Assembly: GCF_004011695.2 (NCBI RefSeq)
Contig: NC_082407.1
Span: 248,001 to 312,000 of the forward strand
DNA from: Ascochyta rabiei
Lineage: Eukaryota > Ascomycota > Dothideomycetes > Pleosporales > Didymellaceae
Length of the DNA: 64,000 nucleotides
Direction: 5' to 3'
Made by a program: the position numbers and the translations under genes. Below, piece by piece: positions 25,801-36,948 of the stretch (the first letter of the stretch is position 1; the number at the start of each line of letters is the position of its first letter). The notes under the pieces were generated by a model. The model did not search any database. It saw only the letters and a list, made by a program, of their open reading frames with translations, and was not told the origin of the DNA.

Positions 25801-26915
25801 GTATTTGTGTGCATGATTGACTAAACAGGATACCATTTCGTTGTTGTCGCAATTGTTGTTCCTTACATGCTTCGCGGTCCAGGTTCATTCAGTCTTCAAA
25901 CCATCCACTATCGAATGTTCAAGAATCTCCAGCTCAGTTCGGTAGTTTCAGTCGACTTGATGACCTCAGGTCGGCACAATGCACGGTCTTGCCGCTCCTG
26001 CCATGTCGAGTGCATGCGCAGAACAGCATGGCGAAGGTAGTCTAGCATTAGTGATTTTGTCTTGTAACACGCCTATGGCAAGGCTACTACACCCCGCTCA
26101 TTCGTTTCTCCCTCTTCCTTACGCCATAAGGTGATAATCTGCACAATTTCCGCAGTAGGGCAGGCAGCATTGGACCGCCAGTATTCATAGCGACGCTGTG
26201 GGAACCCGCCAGGTTTGAGCATACAGTTGCAGCATGATTTGCGTGCACATGACCAGCAACATCACTTCTTGACTCTCTATTGATGCGCCTATGTTCAGTC
26301 AAACTGTCGTGACGATACTTGCCGGTCCTCAGCGTTAAACACCACCTTTTAAGAGACACACACTCTGTCCTTGACGCAAGACACAAAGATCTCAGGACCA
26401 AGGAAGCTCCTCTGTTCTCTAGTCGCTCTGTGTATCATATCAAATGCATACCGCATTTAATGCCCTAATGTCCTTGTCTAATTTCAAGCATCAAAGCCAC
26501 AGAGCAGCCTGTTCGAGCTGATGTCAAACATGTCTGAAACCTCTCAGCTATTTGTTTGTTACTTGCAGTTCGGTTGGCCCACTTTTTGAAACGGTGCTTT
26601 TTCCTCCACAGGACTTGTACAAACGCGTGAGCGGGGCCTGTTCTTAGATTGACAACTCAAAATTACTGGGCCTGGTGGTATGAGCCTCACGGTACGATCG
26701 CAGCGTTGACATGGTTACAGAGCTTGGACACGTCTCTTGAACTACTATAAGCGGGCTCGCATTTTTAGTAGCGCTTTTCTTGAAGCTGTCTTCTCCCACT
26801 TGATCAATAGCTGCATTCCACTTCAGGTTGCCAAACACGGTCACCATGGTTCGTTTTGAGCGGTTTCCTCAGCATGATGATAGAAGCGTAAGAGATAGAC
26901 ACTCTACCTGAATTC
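22869..26915. other. Gene-poor stretch, no supported gene
   Basis: About 4 kb of normal composition with only short, overlapping frames. One stop-free stretch at about 24596-24899 (plus strand, includes FCEAMERFLEDYPRPRVVPC) looks more protein-like than the others and could be an exon of a decayed gene, but I found no convincing splice partner. No RNA gene or repeat was recognised. Confidence 0.4.
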
Positions 26916-27623
26916 ATGACTGATATGTCACAGTCCAGGTTTGACGCCCGTACGCTCTACCAAGATCACGAAAAGTTCGCCGTGTCACGAGATATCACGT
27001 TCTCGTCGTCAGCCGCGATGACTAGCTGCACCTCTGTGGCCGCAAACGTCGGCAGCAACGTCAACATTGAGAATGTGAGCCAGTGGCCAAAGACGGTCGG
27101 ACAACACCCTCACGTTCAAGAGCCGTTACGCTTGTATCCATCGGTGCCACTCAGTCACACTCCGTCAGTACTGTCCCGCCAGCCTCGGTACGCAAGTTCC
27201 CCAGGCGAACTGCTCCTACAGCATTTAACAGTCTTTCGACCCCGCGCAGACCCTTTCCGGCTGTCATCAACGGCACGAAGTTCGACACCCGTTGGAGCGG
27301 GCGAGAAGAACCAAGGTCCAAAGAGAAAGCCAGCCATCGCCATCCGTCGGGACAACATCTCATTTTCCGTGCCAAAGACATCAGCCGCACCCAACGTCGA
27401 CCCAGTCAAGAAGCGGCAGCAGCTGAACCAGCTTTTCCAGAGGCCCGGGTCTTCTGTAGAAAGTGAATCGCCCCGCTTGGATCGAGTGCAACTCTGGATC
27501 GACGGTATCCCTCCACCGGTATTCATTCGTTCCGATCGTTGCGTTGGAGCAACGCCGCTGCATAGACTGCCCACTCCTCCTTATGCAGCAGGCTTCGACA
27601 CTTGGGAAGATGTACAGTCCTAA
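26916..27623 (+). CDS. Hypothetical protein, 235 residues
   Basis: A single-exon frame from ATG 26916 to TAA 27623. The protein is Ser/Pro/Arg-rich with a basic stretch (EKNQGPKRKPAIAIRRD, about residues 130-145) that could act as a nuclear-localisation signal, a short segment rich in Gln and Lys (KKRQQLNQLFQRPGSS, about 167-182), and a Trp-containing tail. I see no known domain, signal peptide or membrane segment. It is mostly disordered by eye. The start is the first of two close methionines (residues 1 and 4). The high GC makes antisense frames open as well, so the call rests on length and amino-acid texture. Confidence 0.4.
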   Translation: MTDMSQSRFDARTLYQDHEKFAVSRDITFSSSAAMTSCTSVAANVGSNVNIENVSQWPKTVGQHPHVQEPLRLYPSVPLSHTPSVLSRQPRYASSPGELLLQHLTVFRPRADPFRLSSTARSSTPVGAGEKNQGPKRKPAIAIRRDNISFSVPKTSAAPNVDPVKKRQQLNQLFQRPGSSVESESPRLDRVQLWIDGIPPPVFIRSDRCVGATPLHRLPTPPYAAGFDTWEDVQS

Positions 27624-29087
27624 ATCGAAATGGTTCACGTTCAAAGAGTGTGCCTTTCTTTCTCACCTCAGCAAAGAGCACTTGGAATTGGCAAGTACCG
27701 TCCAGACACGTTTTTGGGTGGTGCACACTTGTCTTGCCTGCCCCTTGTAAGGGCAAGGTCAGAGTATTTCTGTGAGCCAACTTTTCTTCCTATCTACGGC
27801 ATACCGTGAATGAGTGGAGCAGGCTATCCGTTCACTTATAGCACTGTATTTGGAGTTACCTGGCGTAGCCTTTCTTCCTCAGCTCTGTATAGATGAATAT
27901 CAGGCACGAGGTTTCCCATCGCAGCACATAGTGCATTCCACTCCCACAACCTTCACTGTGACCTTTTCCTACTCATTTCGATCATCGTGGCGCTCCGTTC
28001 AGTCTGAACTGAACTGCGCAAGCCGCTAATCTCTGTTGACGCGTCTCGGGTGTCGCTGTTTCTGCGCACCCGGCTCCATGCACTAGCCAAATGCACCCGA
28101 AACAAAGCAGCATGCCGATGAATACAGCGTCCTACATAGAAGCCATCTGATGTTGGTGTGCGGCGTAGGCATTCAGCTCTTGTGTCTTTGAAGCCAATCA
28201 CAACGCCGGTTCGCGACAATTTCTGCCCGGACCGTGAAGCCGACCTTGCACAACGTCAACATTATGCGTCACGCTACTTGTCATTTTCCGAATGCCAAGA
28301 ATTGTCGTGGCTACTTACTCTCGACCTCTTTTGCGGACGGTCATGTAACACCACCGGCAAGTTCCCAACTGTGCCATCATCGCACCCGCGAACCGAACTG
28401 AAACCTAACGCCCCACAATATTCCGCCTTGTTGTTTGCTCATGTTACCGCTCTCAACATGCACCGAGCACCAACCATGGACCAGCCGGTCACCCGGTAGC
28501 TGTCTCTACCTCCCCACGGGTCTTTACATTGCTCCGTCGCTCGGCCTCGCTCAAGGATCCACTTGGATGATTCCCGTCGTGATGCGGCCGCATGATGGCA
28601 TGATTGTGGGCCTTGGCAAGATTGTGGACCCATGTCACCTCAGCGGCTTGTTGTGCTTTTCGATAACTGTGTCTCGGCCAGCCCTCGATCTTCGTTACCT
28701 CGCCGCGCACAGCGAAACCTTGGCAATGAGCATCAACCGCCAGCTCATGCCGAAACCAAGGCCTCAGCATAGACGACCCTTTAGGAGGCGCTTACACGAA
28801 ATTCTGAATTTGTTCGTTCAGATCTGCAAGCCCCTATCTTGCTTTCATCGCTTAGCCTTACCCTGCTGATGCACCTGCAGTCAAGCTCGGTGGTGTTACA
28901 CCCACGATGACGTTGAAGAATCTGGCGGCTATACGTCGAGCGGTGTGTGAAGACAGATGGCTGGAATCGATGTCCTGCATCGAGCTCTGTGTTGTTTCCT
29001 CAATGTTTGCTACAGCCAGATCCCAAGGCTGCTACCTAACGTATAAGAAAGGACCGATCTTGCTCTCGCCGCTGCGACTTTTCTTCT
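27624..29087. other. No supported gene
   Basis: GC-rich stretch with open frames in several overlapping registers on both strands (for example 28435-28869 plus and 28489-28770 minus). None shows a domain, a plausible splice pattern or a preferred frame. Nothing else was recognised. Confidence 0.4.
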
Positions 29088-30321
29088 TTGGAATGTACAT
29101 TCCTCGACCCGAAAACCCTCTTCGACTGCTTGGATCCTTCTTGCCGCGCATTAGTTACTTTGGCCTCGCTTGGTTCATTGTCTTCTCGTACCTCTTTCAG
29201 TAAGTGTTCGATGCAACTGTCCTGTCTCTATGTCCCAGCTGTGATCCGACTCGAGCTGATTTCAACCAAGTACAATTCTGCACGAGTCTCTCGATATCGT
29301 CCGACAACAAGGGCAAAAAGACGATTCGGCGCCTCAAGCCGATTCGTGAGGGCCACGGCTTCGGCCGAAAGGGTCAAGGGCAGCACTGCCGCCCAAAAAG
29401 ACGGCAGAAGGTTGACTCGCTCCACGACAAAAGATCCTATCGTAAATTAAGCAATTGGTGACTCCAACAACGCCAAAATCACCCTGACAGTGGAAGCGAA
29501 CCAAAGAGTCGACAGCCTCACTACACTTCTGATAACTCTTGCAGCCGAGCAAGACGATGTAGACTTCAGCACCCCCATAACGACTTTAGCACCCACCCAG
29601 GATGAAGACTCACCTAAACAAAAACCTCACGTGCAGAGCTTGAGCGAATTTATCGAAGCTGATGACATATCTCTTATCGAAAAGTATGTCTTCTCCATCG
29701 CTCTTGGAATCGTAGAGGAGACCCATTTGGTGGCGATGCGCAGATCCTTTGAGGCTAAAATGAGGCTACTCACCGAAGAAGCAACAGAAGTCGACGGTGA
29801 CGGTGCTATCTACGATGCTATTCACAGCGCGATCATAGCGTCTGAGCGATGCTTGCACAGGCTATCCAAGCTAACTGAAACCAAGTTTAACAACGCAGGG
29901 GGGACAACTCGTTATTCTGAGCAGCATTATGGCGCTAGAGGTCACGAGCCAGGTTGCCGACTGTGTGGCAAAGAAGTATCGCGCTTGCAAGCTTGAGCTG
30001 GAGTGTATGAAGCGGGCACAAGACGAGCAAGAAGCGGTTCAGAAGCAGACGATCAGGCAGATCTTCGCCAGTATCCAGAGCATCGAGGGCGGCATAGAAA
30101 AGATGGGTGATTCGCTGAGGCGTTACATGGCCATACACATTGCCCTGATGCAGGGTGTTGATGTAGTGGAAGCGGACGCGCGAGCCGACCAGCAGATCCA
30201 GAACAGAGCCGGTGACGGACTGGATGCAGCGATTGCACATTTGCACAAGGCTCTGTCTGACTTGGGGGGTGATAGGGAGGATGCTGTGCAAAACGCTGCG
30301 GAGGGAGCTGCAACGAATTAA
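29088..30321 (+). pseudogene. Hypothetical gene broken by a nonsense codon and a frameshift
   Basis: Frame 1 starts at ATG 29088 (MECTFLDPKTLFDCLDPSC), is Arg/Lys-rich to 29447, meets TAA at 29448-29450 and resumes in the same frame to 29996 with an acidic-helical segment (SLSEFIEADDISLIEKY; FSIALGIVEETHLVAMRR). The coding texture then moves by one base at a G6 run near 29900 into the frame 29929-30321, which is helical and coiled-coil-like (CMKRAQDEQEAVQKQTIRQ; IEGGIEKMGDSLRRYM). A 39-bp in-frame GTAAGT...CAG segment at 29202-29240 may be an intron. Joined, the frames would make a protein of about 400 residues. Family unknown. The TAA fits CAA mutated by C-to-T. Confidence 0.5.
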
Positions 30322-32768
30322 TTGCGCACTCGACCATGACCTCGCGACGTACACGTCGTATGTTCGACCACCATCCAACCTCACTTTCAACGTGTTGCAG
30401 TCACATGCACGTGCTGGTATGTCGCGAATTAGGAGGGTGGATCAAAGCGATCTGAGCGCAGGCGTTCTTCACTAGTGGCGCCTCGATATATGCAGCAGAA
30501 CAGTGACGGAGATACCAGCTCAGTGGGACTTGGGCCGGAGATGAAGCGCAAAACATGATGCCTGTCTGGTGACTTAAACATCAGACCTACAGTTGGCATC
30601 GACATGGACACCCCTCTCACCTTTCCATCTTGGTTACACTGTTTGCAACTCTGCCTGTGCCACACGTACGTGAACTCGTGTATGTTTCTTTCCAGTCTCC
30701 GCTGCAGGCGATCGTCACATCCCAGCATCTGGCTTGCTAGTGTCGAGAGGTGGCGTGCAGTTTACATGCAACTGCTGGTCCCCAACCGCCCCCACACCAC
30801 TGCCTCATTAACAGGATCAAGAAGGATAGGTTTGATCTAACGTATTAAACACCATAAGGCTGACGAACGTCGAAACAAGCCTTCTCGGTCGAATTCTCGG
30901 TGCTGCCATGCCCCTCGCATCGATCGACGCGCGTTGCGGAGTTGAGCAAGGAACGGCATGGCGATGGTGCTGCATTGGGTAGGAGATGTGGTAACCTACC
31001 AGCTGTAGCGTCCTGTTAGTGGTGGCGAGGCGTAAGAAGTTTATTCTGACGACAAGTCACACGGAGCTGACGGCGTAAAATGAATGCACAATGTCAGACT
31101 CAATTGTGAACGAAACGACGCAGTGTTTTGGACTCGTGGTGAGTGCTACCAAAGCTATGATCGTAGCAATACTCGACCCATCCATCGCCGCATTCTACTC
31201 GACATCTTGTGCAAAGCGCCGATCGTAGCCGGGGCTCATGGCGCTGCCAAATAAATGACGGTTTCCCTCAAAAACGCTCTCACGACATGGACAACGTGTT
31301 CGAGCCGGACCAGCATGGCTTCGCCAATCCAGACGCCGAAAGAACGCTACCGGTAGCCCCAAGCAGTTCAACGCAACTCTGACATCACGCCCAGCACAGC
31401 CGTCTACCATGTCCCCTCAAGAAGACCTTGGGGCATAGGCATCGACAGTTCTACATTATGTTGTCATATCAGCGCCGCTGGCACTCTAGCAACTCCATAC
31501 AGCCCCTCACTCATCGCGCAAGTGAAGGCAAACCCGGCAAGCCATCAAAAGCTGATACTCTTCGGTGCTTACGCAGGGAAAGGAAGACAGAAGGCAGAAG
31601 GCAGGAAGGACACGGTTGTGGGTGCAGAATGTACAAAGAGTTCTTTCTGCGTATGTGCAATTCGGCTCAAGGGTGATTGTACAGATCGATGGATCTACGA
31701 CGACAAAGCGCCAAGCACCCAATCGATGACAAAGTCTACACAAATCATAGCTAGTACAGTATGCCAACTCCTAGAACGAGCAATATCACGTGTTGGAGAT
31801 TGTGCCGCAGCAGCTCAGCGTTGACCTTAGGTCTGTGCCCTGTCTCGGCGCTCAGATTGACGAGTCAGTCTCAGAAACAGCGGCGAGAAGTCTGCTGAGA
31901 TGTCATGTCAGCCCATTCAAGCGATCGAAACGCCCGCTGTAGCTTCCCGGCATGGCGGTCGAGGAGGTGCAACGTGACGCCGGCTCTGCGTGCGCCAATT
32001 TTCCCAGCAGCGGTTGGTTGGTTGCGTGTGCAACACAAACTCGAATACCGTAAACCGCAACGGCGTGAAGGGGTGCAACGACTTGAAGAGCTTGCCGCCT
32101 TGATCGTTTCCTGTTTTGTTCTTGGGTGGCCTGACGCGGTTGTTTGTTGACGCGCGCACAACGCTAAGACCGAAAAGGTCAGGCCCACATCCTGATCGCC
32201 TGCACCGCCGTTGCTGTGGGGTGGGTGCATCTGCAGGGCGGAGGCGGCTGGACGTGAAAGACCTGCAATGGAACCGCCGTCAAGAAACCGCCTTTAAGCG
32301 CAGTGCCATGGAGACAACATGCGTCTGACGGGTCGAAACAGGAGGTCAATGTGGGTCGTGAGCCCTGCGCGTCCCCTTGACGCAGCACAGCAGCATCAAA
32401 AAGCGACAGATCGTTTTGACAGGGGTTCATGCTACCAGACAGGTAGACGCAGGACCTGCAGACGAGCTGATGGCTTCATGGAGACAACTGTTCCCCCCCT
32501 TCCCACTCTCTTATATGCTGCCTGTCACTTCCCTTTCGCTATGCTTCTCTTTTCTTCCTGCCAGGGAGGATCCCACCATAAGTCCTTTCGTTCTTATCGT
32601 TCTTATCTTGCAGCACTGTTCGTTACTATCTATCAACTTTCAACGTGTACTTGTGCTTCTCCCTTGGTCATTTGGCCTTCTTACCAAGGTCTCTCCAGAC
32701 ATCTCTCGTACGTAGCGCCTGAATACGGGGCTGGCAGAATGGTCTGATGTTCCGACACTCCGTAGGCA
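30322..32768. other. No supported gene; promoter-like right end
   Basis: Short conflicting frames only. The last 300 bp (about 32480-32700) are pyrimidine-rich with a TATA-like element (cttatatgc, about 32510) and look like the promoter and leader of the broken gene that starts at 32769. Confidence 0.4.
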
Positions 32769-34121
32769 ATGTCACAGAAGAGCAGCTCTAAGCTGGACCG
32801 CGAGATTCCCACGTACGCTCCGACTGTACCTTCATCACTCGGCACGAACATTTGGATCGCCGAAGAGCACGGAGCGGCCGAGGTGCGCTCGAGCATGAAC
32901 GGTATAGACTTATTTAGAACACTGACTATATCACAGCGCACTGAGCACACCGTCAAAGTCGCTGTCACCAGCACTACGAACACGGATGCTGCTGTCACTA
33001 GCTTCATGAACGCGGACGCCGCTGTGCCGATCACGGATGATGTTGGATTATTTACCACGCCGAGGACTACTGGACGTCGTATCACGAGAATTTTGGGCAC
33101 GACAACCCGCTCGACTACATGGAAGGTCGAGAAGATGCCGCTGTCCGAGCCAGCTACAGAAAACGGTGCTCATGAAGTGCACCATCCCACACCAACTGCA
33201 ACAGCCGAGTACCCCAAGCGACGTAGGGGAGACTCGCCCGGTGCGAATGAACAGCCAGACAATCAGGCTAACTTCGAAACTACGATGCGCAGTCTTCACG
33301 CTCGTATCAGAGCCTTGGAGCAGCAGCTCGAGCAGCAGCAAATGATATGCGATAATCACACTCAACATGTCGCTGATAAGGTAGAAGCATGCTTAAAGAA
33401 TGCCGAGAACGAACCGTCCGACACCCTTAACGACGTGGTCACGGAAATGGACGCATGCCAAGGCACAAACGCTGAGCTCACGAAGCGCATATGAATCACC
33501 GAGACTAGATCACAGCAGCTTGTTGACGCCATAGACACAGACATCATCATGTTTCGTGCGCAGCTCGACCACACCTACGCCAAGAACAGCGACGTTGAGA
33601 AGCTACGAGCCAGACAAAACCAGTTAGTCACAGCCGTGGCACCGATCGTAGGTTCTATGCAGGCTGAGTAAGATGCGTTGCCTCAAGCTGTCCAGGATGG
33701 AGTCGAGCAGCCTCAGATGATGATTGGTGGCGGAAGAGCCCCTCAAGTCGGTGCTTTACCCATTGATGTCGGCACTTTGCCTACTCAAGTCGGTGCTTTG
33801 CATACTCGATTCGCTGTTCTGCCCATCCAAGCCGGTCCTGTCTCTACCCAAGACGGTCAATCAGCCACTCAAGATGATCGTCCCGAGAAAAGGAATGGCC
33901 GATACCAGACCCCCGGCCTCCGCGCTAGAGTCGAGACGCTCGAAGAGGACAACGCAACTCTTAGCGCGCAGATACAGTCGCTCGTGGATCACAATGGCAA
34001 CATGTGTGGACGCCTCGAGCGATTTGAGGCATTCATGGTCTCTTCGACGATAGCTTCACTTTTCCATCCCCAGGCCCCTCCACCACCATCCCGCACGCTA
34101 TCGGAGGCGAACGTCAGTTGA
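32769..34121 (+). pseudogene. Coiled-coil protein gene with two nonsense codons
   Basis: One frame of 450 codons runs from ATG 32769 to TGA 34121 with just two internal stops: TGA at 33492-33494 and TAA at 33669-33671. They fit CGA and CAA changed by one C-to-T each. The N-terminal 160 residues are Ser/Thr-rich. A coiled coil follows (RALEQQLEQQQMICDN, about residues 180-240), continues beyond the first stop, then come seven 7-residue repeats (33741-33887) and a second coiled coil (ARVETLEEDNATLSAQIQSL). A Pro-rich tail ends it. The long single frame shows it was recently functional. Family and role are unknown; the arrangement suggests a self-associating scaffold. If the stops are assembly errors it is a 450-residue gene. 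Confidence 0.6.
33741..33887 (+). repeat. Seven imperfect 21-bp tandem repeats in coding frame
   Basis: Each unit encodes seven residues of the type PQVGALP, IDVGTLP, TQVGALH, TRFAVLP, IQAGPVS, TQDGQSA. The period is an exact multiple of three, so units can be gained or lost without shifting the frame. Divergence rises toward the right end. Confidence 0.8.
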
Positions 34122-36446
34122 GGAACCGCCGGGGTGGCGCGTAGTCGTCTCGCGTGCTTTGACTCGTCACTGCGCATCTAACAATCTGTCTGATAGTGAA
34201 GATAGTGGTTGTGGCGTGTCGTAAGATTCTTATGTTTTAGTTATGTGCCGTCTTGTGTCGCAGAATTCAGCTGTCCTTCCCGCGGGATGCGAGTGTCATC
34301 GTCCAGGCCGTCGTCATCGGAGCTCAAGACTTTACCGGCAGACAGGAACAGTCCCAGACGTATCTTTGTTCAGTAATCAAACGTGTAGTGGCACGCAACC
34401 ACGTGGGAAACAATAATTGCTGCATATTTCAAGCTTCCAATATTTTCCTTTTTTTCTTGTTCCCTTTTTCCTGTCATCGGTATCCGCACTTCCATACCTC
34501 GTCTTAGAGGACAGCAATGATGTCGTCTATTGTCTGTGGCTCTATGGGATCGGTAAACGATCGTGAAAGCTTAGTTCGGCGTTGGATATTCAATTAGCGA
34601 ATGGCTAGAAGTGGATGGTGGAAAATGGCTGTAGGGATAACTGGCTTGGGGATGATTTCTGGGCGCTTATTGTTAGTCTTCTTGCTGACTGCTGAGATGA
34701 ATTAGTACAGCAATGTTGCCAAAGACAGCTCATGCGGCTTGATTCGCGTTACTTCACACTGAATAATGGCTAACGCGATCAACATTTGCCCTCTACCATC
34801 GCTGTCCCAATTCACGCGCCAGCACGTTGAATAATCACGGTAATATTGAATTGATAAAGAAAATATCTTCTTGAGGCCTTAGATAATTGATCGGGAAATT
34901 CAATGCAGTCAAAATCGCCGGGCAGGTAGGTGGTTTAGGACCACCAAGCAAATTTCTCTCTTCCAGCCAGTGACAATCTGTAGCAAGCAAAACAATGTGT
35001 CGAACCTGGCCTTGCCGCGGCTTCGCAGACAACAGAATAATGCATAGACATGTACAGGACCATGTTGCGGCTCGCTCGTGCAGTGATTCGTATTAAACGC
35101 CACTAGCTTTGGGACCACCTCATGTCTGATTTGTTCGAGCGCCAGTTAGAGAAAACCAGCCACCACTGACACCAAATCATCCTCGTGGTTGCTTCCACGA
35201 ATAGCTCACACACATCTGCAATAAGCCACGCTTCCAGGGCTTTGTTCAATCCTGGCGACTTATTCAGCATCTACCCATAAGAAGAAACCCTCGCACGTAC
35301 GACGTGATCTCGCAGGTCGAGCACCGGCTGCAAGCCTTCCTGACGTCTGACGCAACCACTTCACTATAGCATGGCCCGCGAATGTCGTCTTAGATTCATC
35401 TTACGCTTCAACCTCAATGATTGGCGCGGTAACCTGGTCCGGGAAGCACCAAGGTGGAATGACAATCGAGAAAGCGGAGCAGAGCAGCCATTACAGAGCA
35501 GCACTCGCTAGTCCGCCGTCTATCCCGCCAATAATCCAATCCCTGCGACTTCTCAACGCGAGGAAACTCTCTTGTTGCAGCGGTCCGACGTCACGTCTCG
35601 TTCCGCTTGCATTACAAACATGTGCGTACTCTCCCAGGGCATCGTGACCGGACATTCAAACAATCACCCGAACAGATCTGCGGCATCATTTTGCGAATCT
35701 TGCAATAGATCTTCACCATCGCTTGGGCGTCTGCATCTCGTACAACGTGTCAGCCTATCACCGAACGCGCATGAAGCATGGGGTTGTGCTCGGCTTCTGG
35801 GACCGGGCCACTGCTTCTCGCCAAGGTTCCTCGCTGAAGGTTCAGCGGCGTCCGCACCACAACATGATAAGGACGCGGTGCTTTGGCGACTGCCATCTGA
35901 AAGGTCGTTTCTTGTATGTGTTGTGGCCGTTCTACGCGAAATCTGACAGCCTTGGCCAAGGTGATACCTGTACGGCCGCGGTGGGAGGCGGGTCTGGCAG
36001 CACTACCTGTAGCTGTGCCCCAACGTTGCACAGCGTCATGTGACACGAGACAAATAGTTTTCCGCCATCGTACTTGGTATGCTCTTATATACACATGACG
36101 TTTGGGTGCAGAACGCGCGCCCATCACAGGTATATTAGCGACCTTGAGCAGTGGTACTACTACAACTCTCGTTTCTTAATGAATTCTTCCCGGCTTTCGT
36201 TATCCTTCTTCCGTGCAAAGGTCGCCCTCAGAGTCGCTATATTGGTGGGTAATGGCCGTTTGTATGCATTCATCCGCACCGAACCATCTTTCAGTCTCTA
36301 TATCCGTTTGCACACTTCCCATCTCGTTTACGAAGGGATTGAACGGACTCTCCAGCTCTGCCACAAAATGCAGCCGTCCCTACGATCATTCACACAAGAT
36401 CTGCACCGCTTTTGCTCTTGCTCGCTAGCCAGGACCAACAAGCAAC
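34122..36446. other. No supported gene
   Basis: Scattered short frames. 34430-34480 is T-rich, and 35700-36050 has open frames on both strands. I see no domain, no consistent exon chain and no RNA gene. Confidence 0.4.
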
Positions 36447-36948
36447 ATGCGCGCTCTTCGCATGTCAAAATGCGTGTCCAAGTTGCGTAAAGCCTCCCTA
36501 GCAGTCAAGTGCTCGCTCTATCGCCTCGAATCCAGTCTTAAATCCGCAAGCTGCTGCACCAGTAAGTCCTACAGCCCCACACCTACCTCACTCCTAACAG
36601 CACAGCTTCTCCCGCTCCATGGGAATACGACTTTGACCAAGCCCCGCGCCCTCGTATTGGCCCTACCCCACCTCTTTCGCCTTCGCCAGCGTAAGTCCCC
36701 GCCCTTTTGCCGATCTTGTTGCAAGACAAGATCTAACAGTCAACAGTCCCCCGTGCAAGATCCCCTCGGACGCTCTGCACAAAGTCTGCTATCAGCACAA
36801 CTGTGCATTCGAGCGCTCAGTGGATACGTTCCTGGACACCTCGAGTACCTGCAGTGTCAGCGTGGCCGATGGCTTGACTAGCGTTAGCGGTGGCATTGAC
36901 AGTGGCGTTGGTGGGACTGCTGGAAAGGTTGCGAAGACCCCAAGCTAA
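36447..36948 (+). CDS. Small hypothetical protein, three exons (133 residues)
   Basis: Exons 36447-36561, 36606-36690 and 36747-36948 join in frame and give 133 residues. Both introns start GTAAGTCC and end with a CTAAC branch site just upstream of CACAG or CAACAG acceptors (44 and 56 bp). The repeated intron structure is the main evidence that this is a real gene. The N-terminus is basic and Cys-containing (MSKCVSKLRKASLAVKCS after the second Met), the middle is Pro-rich (APWEYDFDQAPRPRIGP), and the C-terminal part has four more Cys and a Gly/Ser-rich end. There is no clear signal peptide. An alternative start is ATG 36462. Function unknown. Confidence 0.6.

Noticed and set aside
27155..27574. 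139-codon minus-strand frame inside 26916-27623
   Set aside because: Antisense shadow of the longer plus-strand frame; no domain.
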